Source of the DNA: Nansenia antarctica
Taxonomy: Eukaryota; Chordata; Actinopteri; Argentiniformes; Microstomatidae
Assembly: GCA_963989245.1 (NCBI GenBank)
Contig: OZ022339.1
Coordinates: forward strand, 27,510,048-27,574,047
Length of the DNA stretch: 64,000 nt
Reading direction: 5' to 3'
A program made the position numbers and the translations under genes. The notes under the pieces were generated by a model. That model was not told the DNA's origin. It saw only the letters and a list, made by a program, of their open reading frames with translations, and ran no database searches. Positions 1 to 8,500 of this stretch are shown piece by piece (positions within the stretch are counted from its first letter, which is position 1; each line of letters begins with the position of its first letter).

Positions 1-499
1 CCTGATTTCCTTGCAGGACAAGCTAATCTAATTTTTTAGACCTAGCACCTCATTTTCTAGACCTAATAACTGAGACTTAAGACCTTTTTAGGCCTTATAA
101 ATCGGATTGCTTGATTTGAGACTTTAAGGCTTTTTAAGACCAGCGCGGGAACCCTGACTTCTACACCTGAATCCAATAGCTGATTGATATCAAGAGCTGC
201 TCGCTCAGATGATGCACAGCTGTTTCTCATGTGTAATCATACATACTGCCGTGCTGACTATTCCCCAAATCATCTTCTATCAGATGATCTTCTGTCAAAT
301 TGTGCAAAAGATAGAAATTAAATTCTCATATGTTCATTTTATATTTTGTGTGATGTTTGTTATGCCCAGACCGATTAATATATTATATTAATCGGTCTGG
401 GCATGCGCGGATTAACGCATAGGCTTACCTAGGCTGCAGCCTAGGGCCACCACCACTAGCGGGGCCACCAAACATTGGATACAAAAAAAAATTAATAAT

Positions 500-539
<40 letters not shown>

Positions 540-890
540 CCTGAGGCCCCCCCACAGGCTCAGCGAGGCAGTTTTAATTCATTCCTGAGGCAACTTTATG
601 CCCACGGAATCCAGGTTTTCTATAGTTTGATTCGAGAGAAGAAATCTCGCGCATCTCATCTCACCAGTTTACGTTACTGAGTCACGCAGGACGTAGGCTA
701 CGCAATTCGTAAGAGAAAGCTGCAAAAATGAAGCGGACGCGTAGGCTCACGCGCACCTTGGGTAGGCTACGGTGTAGCCGCGCGTAAATTTGACGCAGAA
801 GTATAAATAGTGGGGCCAAAAAACTGAAAGGACAAATGAAAAAGGAACTAAATATAGCGAAGTTGCCCAAGATTTCACTTTTTTTCTCCA
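1..890. other. Gene-free leading segment
   Basis: No coding region, RNA gene or recognisable transposon domain is visible. The stretch holds a perfect palindrome at 362-404, an (AT)n tract at about 505-535, and otherwise AT-rich unique-looking sequence. Short open frames on both strands have no family features. Confidence 0.6.
362..404. repeat. Perfect 21-bp inverted repeat with 1-nt loop
   Basis: Two 21-nt arms are exact reverse complements separated by a single T. The left arm starts ATGCCCAGACCGATTAATAT. The centre is AT-rich and the outer arms GC-rich. It could be a fold-back relic of a transposon end or a cruciform-prone site. No function can be assigned. Confidence 0.9.
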
Positions 891-964
891 AATAATGCAG
901 CTGCGACGACCAATGTTGAGAGTGAGAGCCACGGAGCAGTTAGCACTGGGTCGGGTGTCGCTAG

Positions 965-1345
965 AGACAGACAACAGGACAGTAACAGAGAGACAGACAA
1001 CAGGACAGCAACAGAGAGACAGACAACAGGACAGTAACAGAGAAACAGACAACAGGAGAGGAGAGCAACAGAGAGACAGAAAACAGGACAGTAACAGAGA
1101 AACAGACAACAGGAGAGGAGAGCAACAGAGAGACAGACAACAGGACAGCAACAGAGAGACAGAAAACAGGACAGTAACAGAGAAACAGACAACAGGAGAG
1201 GAGAGCAACAGAGAGACAGACAACAGGACAGCAACAGAGAGACAGAAAACAGGACAGTAACAGAGAAACAGACAACAGGAGAGGACAGCAACAGAGAGAC
1301 AGACAACAGGACAGCAACAGAGAGACAGACGGGAGAGGAGAGCAA
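965..1345 (+). repeat. Purine-rich minisatellite (ACAG/AGAC-type units)
   Basis: Imperfect tandem repeats of about 24-30 bp are built from CAGAGAGACAGACAACAGGA-like units, alternating with AACAGGAGAGGAGAG variants. The strand is strongly purine-biased. Open frames run across it in several phases on both strands because the unit lacks stops, so these are not taken as genes. Confidence 0.85.
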
Positions 1346-1399
1346 TAGAGACAGAACTGAGGTCAGGTGAGCAACAGAGATAGTTCAGGATGATAACAA

Positions 1400-2229
1400 A
1401 CAATTCAGTATGACAGAGACAACTAATAGAAAGGCAACTGTATGATTATAGTCATAGAGTCATCATTTTGTATGATAATAGAAAGGTACACTTTAATTTA
1501 ATTTAATTTTCGTTCATGTTAAAGAAAAGATGACCAGCAGCTCAAGGCAGTATACTTTACTTTAATTTAATTAATTGATTCATGTTAAAGGAAAAATATA
1601 ATTATTCCCTAAGAAAGAACCCATTAAGGTTTGACATGGCATTGCATTCTCTCTCTCTCTCTTTCTTTCTCTCTCTCTCTGCTGAGGGACCACTTGCTAT
1701 TCAAGTATAGCCTACTCCTAATTTTTTTCTGTTGTCCTCAGAGAACAGCCTTGCTTTTTCTTCATGTGCTTCATGCCAATAACATACTCCATTGGGATAC
1801 GTGTGTTTCTGGTCATAGGTTCTGGTTGGTGTAGTTGTAGCTTAGCATTTTTGGTGTAGGTAGGGGCCTGAACAATGACTCAAGCCCAAGCCCCTTTTTT
1901 ATTGTTTGCATTATGTTATTAAAGCACAATGTGTTTTATGGTAAAGCATTATGAGTGGTGTGTGTGTGCAGGATGCTCGTGAGTTGTGTATTTTGGGGAG
2001 GGGGGAGGCTCGTGAATGGGGGGGGGGCTCACACAAAGGAGTAGCCTAGGGCCACTGACCACCTGAATCCGACGTTTTCATGCCTTGCTGCTGAGAGAAT
2101 AACAGACCGTTGGAAGAGAAGCCAGGATCTCTGACCTGGGATATGCCGCCCCCTGCTGGCCGAGAGAGCTAACTGAAGCACTCGAAACAACCTGAACAAG
2201 CAATGCAATAAGTAGGTATGTTGTATTGT

Positions 2230-2230
<1 letters not shown>
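1400..2230. other. No gene seen
   Basis: AT-rich sequence with a CT-rich microsatellite near 1650-1680 and a short G-run region near 1995-2030. No transposon domain or plausible exon was recognised. Confidence 0.5.
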
Positions 2231-2231
<1 letters not shown>

Positions 2232-2267
<36 letters not shown>

Positions 2268-2302
2268 CACACAGGCACACAGGCACACAATCACACACAC
2301 AG

Positions 2303-2363
<61 letters not shown>
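2232..2363. repeat. (CA)n microsatellite
   Basis: A compound dinucleotide repeat of CA units is interrupted by AGGCACACAGGCACACA and AATCACAC segments. Cysteine/valine-rich frames on the opposite strand are artefacts of the repeat. Confidence 0.95.
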
Positions 2364-2365
<2 letters not shown>

Positions 2366-2660
2366 TACATTTTTAGGTTCATGTCATTTGTAGTATATTT
2401 TACTTAAACACACACATGCATGGACTGTATATGGTATGGGCCTGTTCTCCTGACAAGGGGGGTTTTATGACACCTTGTAAACACATCCTTTGTCTTAAGG
2501 GTCATATTATGTTTTTGCCTCAGGAAGTGCTGTCCCTATATGGGCATGTTAGGATGACTTCCTGTGAATCTGCCCTGAACTTTAACCTGGAATGACTTTT
2601 AGGCCAGGGTGACATCTTGGGGTCTCCTACTTTTCACACTTCAAGCATCTATACAGTAAA

Positions 2661-3410
2661 ATGAATGAATGAATGGTCTTTATTGTCATTGCTATAGTAC
2701 AGGTACCAAACAACGAAATTTGGGAGGGGTGGCTCCCCTGGTGCTAGGAAAGAAAAAAACTAAAAAAAACAAGAAGGGAAAGGAGCTGGTTTACATAAAT
2801 AAAGGCTATGTACACTATCCACTATACTATACTGTACAGATAAAACGACTAGGGTTGTCATATTGCACATAGTGTTATTGCACATTCATTTAAAGTGTCG
2901 CAGTTTGCAGGTGGTGTCGTCTGCAAACTTTACGATGGAGTTGCTGGGGTGGACGGGGGTGAAGTCGTAGGTGTAGAGGTTGTAGAGGATGGGGCTTAGC
3001 ACGCAGCCCTGGGGGGACCCAGTGCTGAGTCTGAGGGCTGTGGAGGTGTGGGAGCCCACCCGCACCCTCTGGGGGCGGTCGGACAGGAAGTCCTTGATCC
3101 ATGCACATAGTGTGTGATAGACCCAGGTCTAGTAGTTTGGTCACTAGCCTGTCTGGAAGGATGGTGTTGAAGGCAGAGCTGAAGTCCACAAAGAGCAGTC
3201 TCGCGTAGCTGTTTCCCCTCTCCAGGTGGGATAGAGTGGCGTGGAGAGTCGTCGCGATGGCGTCCTCTGTGGACCTGTGGGCTCTGTAGGCGAACTGGTA
3301 TGGATCCAGGTTGGGCGGGAGGCGTGTGAGTATGTGGGCCCGGACTAGTTTCTCGAAGCACTTCATGATGATTGGTGTGAGTGCCACCGGGCGGTAGTCG
3401 TTTAGGCAGC
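2661..3410 (-). mobile_element. Non-LTR retrotransposon (LINE) 3' fragment with RT core
   Basis: Read on the minus strand, this is the reverse-transcriptase half and 3' end of a LINE. It begins with the NDYRPVALTPI block near 3400, continues through LLFVDFSSAFNTI near 3190, then shifts frame near 3115. The other frame gives the CVLSPILYNLYTYDF block and the catalytic FADDTT motif near 2920. The sequence then jumps to a 3' UTR ending in an AATAAAG-like signal and an (ATTC)n tail near 2661-2680. Thumb and C-terminal regions are missing. It is 5'-truncated, internally deleted and frameshifted, so dead. The motifs fit the jockey/L2/Rex broad group; the exact clade is not resolved. Confidence 0.85.
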
Positions 3411-3418
3411 TCACCGTG

Positions 3419-3480
3419 CAGATATACAGATATATAGACAGACAGACAGGTAGATAGCTAGGTAGACAGACAAACAGATA
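3419..3480. repeat. GATA/GACA microsatellite
   Basis: A short imperfect run of GATA and GACA (CAGA/TAGA) units beside the end of the LINE fragment. The flank to 3816 shows no gene. Confidence 0.7.
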
Positions 3481-3821
3481 CACTTGCCAGGCGGCCAAGT
3501 AGTCAGACAACGCCACCTAGGTTATAGCCACATAGGAGCTCAACTAATCTAAAAAGCACAACAGAGTTCGCTTTGGGAGGGAGGAGCAGCGTATGAAACA
3601 CCAAGAGGAAGCAGAGTCATTTAAAAATAGAAAAATAAAATGTATTTAAACACAATTATTTTTAAAATGTCCCAGTAGTTGCCGAGTCAACCCGGTAATT
3701 ACGATGTAATCATATATACTATGAGCCAGTGTTGTTTTTTTTGCTGTTTTTTTTTATTTTGTATAATAGGCAGGCACTAATCATTTGGCATAAGACATTG
3801 ATAGCTTTGTTACCGTAACAC

Positions 3822-5436
3822 TGTCATGGTTTCTTAGGTTTTCATTTTAGAGACATCTAGTGGACATTTTATGACATTACATTTGTTACTGCCTTTATTC
3901 AGTTTCGGTTTTGATTAGTCACATGACGAACATTAGTCACATGACGTGAGCACACTGTTCAGACGTGATAGCTCGTGCAACAGCTAGTTGAGAGAAAAAG
4001 CTCCGGAGAATCTCTTTGTTTACATTCTTGCCCTGGAAAAGGCTTTGCTTGTAAGTTGCCTTTTCTTTTCTTGTTTAACTACAATGTATAATGTATATGT
4101 TTATAAATACATAGCTTATATTATTTAAGTATAACTATTTGCAGGGGTGCACATAACTTTTTGGGGCCAGTGCTCAGAGGAGCACCTAGGGATGCTGCTT
4201 GGTGCTCCCCGAGCTCGCGAGTCACGACCCGTCCCACAGGATGGATAAAAAAGGGATGCATGGATAACTTATATTAGCAAAACGACATTTATTCAAAAAT
4301 AAAGATGAACGAACAAATGATTGTGTGCAAAACAAAAGAAACAAATGAAAAATCAAATGACTGCTCTTTAAGCATGAAAGTCTGTCAGACTCCTTTAAAC
4401 ACAATGAAATCAACTGACATCTCTTTAAGCACTAACTGAATGTCTGTTCTTTAAATACAATGAAATCAACTGATATCTCTTTAAGCACTGCTCTGTTCTG
4501 TAAACACTGAAATCAACTTTCAACAAAAAGTTACAGCCTAAGCATTTACTTATGCTACAAGCTTAATCATCATCATCACTGCTCTCTTGACTGTTGTTAA
4601 TACTGTCCTCAATTTCAACCATGGTAGAGGATGTTGTAGGCTATCACTTTAAATAGCTCATTATTTTGATTGTGCAACAAAGTCTTTTTTTCTTTTCTTC
4701 TTCTAATAGAATTCCCAACCATATTCCCTGGGTCAGGGGTCTAGGTGCGATAATGAAGCTGTAAAACAAACGTATGAACGTTTGAAAGCTTCAGAGAAAA
4801 GAAACGTGAAGTGCCTTGGTGTTGTTTTTCCTTTTAGCGACGAGTCGTTCGGGACTGAATTTTCACGTGTCGGCGTGATAACCGTGCGATGCGCGATACG
4901 CGGAATGAAAGTACAAGTTACGATACTTTCCGAATGTTTTCGTGAGGGGAGTCGCCGTGGTCGTCGTCGGTGGGTACATTGTGGTCATGAAAGGATATGG
5001 TATTGGTATTAACGGGCAGTCAGCAGTTAGCAGTAGGAGTTTTGAGGAAGTCAATTCCTCTCCCAGCGCTCCGGCTGTTGGTGCGCAAGAGCGCGTTCAT
5101 GCCGCTGATCCTCCGCGCAGCAAGCATTTTGGCGACGCATGCGCACTGGCGCACCAGTTATGTGCACCCCTGACTATTTGTATTGCTATATTGATGTTAT
5201 ATGTTGGCTACATACTGTTGATGTTGAAAGTGTAACAGTATAGTTTTGAGCATTACAGTAATTGTACTCTTATGTTTATTTACAGTTTTACAAAATAACC
5301 AAACGACCACTCATGTTTCTGAGGGTTGAGTAAAGAACTAAACTTTACTCCAGCGTCTGAGGATTCATTTGTGTGTCAGTGTGTGTTCGCTATCTGTGGA
5401 AGTTGCGCCCTGGTTACGCGCAGTGGGAACAGAATA
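3822..5436 (+). repeat. 5' LTR of BEL/Pao element, split by hAT insertion
   Basis: Starts TGTCATGGTT and ends AACAGAATA. The LTR parts are 3822-4141 and 5181-5436, separated by the hAT element 4142-5172 and the second copy of its 8-bp target. The ends are defined by identity to the 3' LTR and by the AACAC duplication. Confidence 0.92.
4142..5172. mobile_element. Non-autonomous hAT-type DNA transposon nested in the LTR
   Basis: Perfect 17-bp terminal inverted repeats CAGGGGTGCACATAACT (4142-4158 and 5156-5172) are flanked by an exact 8-bp target duplication ACTATTTG (4134-4141 and 5173-5180). The empty site is preserved in the 3' LTR, where ACTATTTG occurs once. The 8-bp duplication and CAGGG-type ends are hAT hallmarks. 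No transposase domain is visible in its 1031 bp, so it must be mobilised in trans. Because it sits inside an LTR identical to its partner, it moved after a very young BEL insertion. Confidence 0.93.
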
Positions 5437-5536
5437 GTAAAAAAGCAACCACTCAGCGGGCGGATCGACTCAAGGAGAGAGATCTTCAGCACTGCTCCCC
5501 ATCATCCTTGCTCACGCCAAGCACACAGCAATATTC

Positions 5537-8500
5537 ATGATGGAAGAGTTGAGCAATGCTGAGACAAGGTCAGTGGCCTCTAGCACATCTAGGTCTTTTA
5601 AATCAACAGCCAGTAGGGCAGCTGTCAATGCACGTGTCAAAGTGGAAGTAGCACGCACACGTGCTAGCTATGCAAAAATGGAATCAGAGATTATGATCGA
5701 AAAAGCCCAAATGGAAGCAAAATTAAAGAACTTGCTGCATGAGAAAGAAGTGGCAGAAGCCATCGCTGAAGCTAATGTTCTTGAAGCAGCAGCGGAGGAA
5801 GAAAACAACGGTATCGAAGCTGTCATTCATGCCACTGTTGACCGCACACGCCAGTACGTAGAACAACAGTCACAGCTACCACTATCTGCCGAAGATGTTA
5901 AGGACTCTATAGCCAATCTGGAACCGATAGTCCATAGGCTGAGATCCTCCTCACCACCCAGACAGCGTCTGACTGTTTCATACGAGAGACAGCACTCCTC
6001 CACTGTGAAGCATGAGCACAGCTCTCCATCACTGCGACCTAGTAGGCCAAAGACATCAGGGCAGCCCTCATCAGAGCAGCTCACACCCAGCAGGCCCAAG
6101 GGTTCACCATACAAACCAACAGGAAGCGGTGACACAACCGACATCAGTGATGTGGCTCGGTACCTAGCACGCAGAGACCTCGTAACCTCCGGTCTCACCA
6201 AGTTCGATGATCACCCAGAAAATTACTGGGCATGGAAGTCGTCCTTCAAGAACGCCATTGACGGACTACTACTCAGTGCTAATGAAGAGATGGACCTCAT
6301 GATTAAGTGGTTAGGGAGTGAATCTGCAAAGCACGTGAAACGAATAAGAGCAGTACATGTAGGTCATTCATCTCAAGGTCTATGCAAAGCTTGGGAACGC
6401 TTAGAAGAGTGCTTCGGGTCTCCAGAGGTAATTGAAAAGTCCCTCTTCGACAGGCTGGAGAACTTCCCAAAGATCAGCAATAAAGATCCTGTGAAGCTGA
6501 GAGAGCTAAGTGACCTTCTCCAAGAGTTGGAAGCAGCCATGTTCGAAGGTTACCTGCCTGGTTTGAGCTATCTGGACACTTCACGCGGCATTTTGCCCAT
6601 CGTAGACAAGTTGCCCTACAACATCCAAGAGAAATGGATATCACAGGGTTCCAGATACAAAGCTGAGCGACAGGTAGTTTTTCCCCCATTCACATTCTTC
6701 TGCGAGTTCATCACCAAAGAGGCACGAGCTCGCAATGACCCAAGCTTCAGGCTATCGATGAGTAACACAGCCCAGATGAAGTCAGAGCAGCCATTCAAGA
6801 GACAAAGTAAGAGCATGGTCTCTGCACATAAGACAGATGTCTCTCACGAGAAAGACACACGAGACGGTTCAGGCCGAACAGCAGTGGACATAAAAAAACT
6901 ATGCCCTCTCCATAAGAAGCCACACCCCCTAACACGCTGCAGAGGTTTCAGAAGCAAGCCCCTCGAGGAGCGCAAGGCCTTCCTCAAAGACAACGGTGTC
7001 TGCTTCAGATGTTGTTCCACAACTACTCATCTAGCCAAGAACTGCACCACAGCCATCAAGTGCATGGAATGTGAGAGTAACAGCCACACCACGGCTCTTC
7101 ATCCAGGACCTCCGCCTCCAGCCCCATCTGAGGATGGCGGGGAGGGAGAAGGAGGATCAGACCGATCTGCAGTCACCTCAAATTGCACAGAAGTCTGTGG
7201 AGAGGGTCAAAGCGGCAGATCCTGCTCGAAGATTTGCCTGGTGAATATATTCCCAGAAGCACACCCAGAGAGAGCAACCAGAGCATATGTTGTGCTGGAT
7301 GACCAAAGCAACAGGTCGCTTGCAAGGTCTGAATTCTTTGATATGTTCCACATCAAGGGGTCAGATTCAGCATTCACACTTCGTACATGTGCAGGTACAA
7401 CTCAGATGACAGGAAGGAGAGCCACAGGCTTTGTGGTGGAATCTGTGGATGGAGCTACAACAGTGACACTACCTACACTAATAGAGTGTAACAACATTCC
7501 CACCGAAAGAGCTGAGATACCTACGCCAGAAGCAGCGTTGCATCATTCCCACCTCAAGCCCATAGCATATGGTATACCACCTTTGGATTCTAAAGCACAG
7601 ATCCTTCTCTTGCTAGGCCGAGACATCCTTAGAGTTCATAAAGTGCGGGAGCAACGGAACGGTCCACATGACGCCCCCTACGCACAACGACTCGACCTGG
7701 GATGGGTCATCATAGGAGAAGTCTGCCTAGAGGCAGCCCACAAGCCTTCAGACATCCAAAGCTACCGCACCAATGTGCTTGAGAACCAACGCCCTTCATT
7801 CTTCAGCCCATGTCCGAACAGGATCCAGGTGAAGGAGCAATATGTTCCGAAGCCAGCACATCAGATTGCCCCAGCGCAAGGCACCCACAGTATCCGGGAA
7901 TGCAACTTAGGGAGCACCATCTTCAACACGTCCGAGGATGACAACAAGATTGGACTCTCTATTGAAGACAGACTGTTCTTAAAGGTCATGGACAAAGAAA
8001 TGTATATGGATGACTGCAACAGCTGGGTGGCACCATTGCCATTCAGAACACCACGTCAGCAACTCCCTCACAGCCGAGGCCAGGCCCTCACACGACTTAC
8101 CTCTCTTCAAAACACACTGGAGAAAAGGCCCGAGATGAAGAGGCACTTCATCGCGTTCATGCAGAACATCTTCGACCGTGATCATGCTGAGCTGGCTCCT
8201 ACATTGGAGAACGGACAAGAATGTTGGTACTTACCTATCTTCGGGGTTTATCACCCTCAGAAGCCAGGCCAGATTCGAGTCGTCTTCGATTCCAGTGCAA
8301 AATGGAAAGGCGTGTCACTGAACGATGTTCTCCTTTCTGGTCCGGACTTAAATAACAGCCTCTTAGGAGTACTGGTGCGATTCAGACGAGAACCGATCGC
8401 TGTCACTGTGGACATAGAACAAATGTTTCACAGCTTCGTTGTGAAAGAAGACCACAGGAACTTTCTCCGCTTTCTGTGGTACGAGGACAACGATCCTAGG

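Noticed and set aside
747..1403. Long open frames rich in Cys/Leu/Ser or Arg/Gln/Thr on both strands
   Set aside because: They are read-through of a stop-free purine-rich minisatellite; no start context or domain.
2029..2364. Cys-Val repeat frames
   Set aside because: Translation of a CA/GT microsatellite.
5326..5562. Frame at the end of the BEL LTR as an extra gene
   Set aside because: Lies within LTR sequence, begins at a non-ATG codon and changes end depending on the LTR copy.
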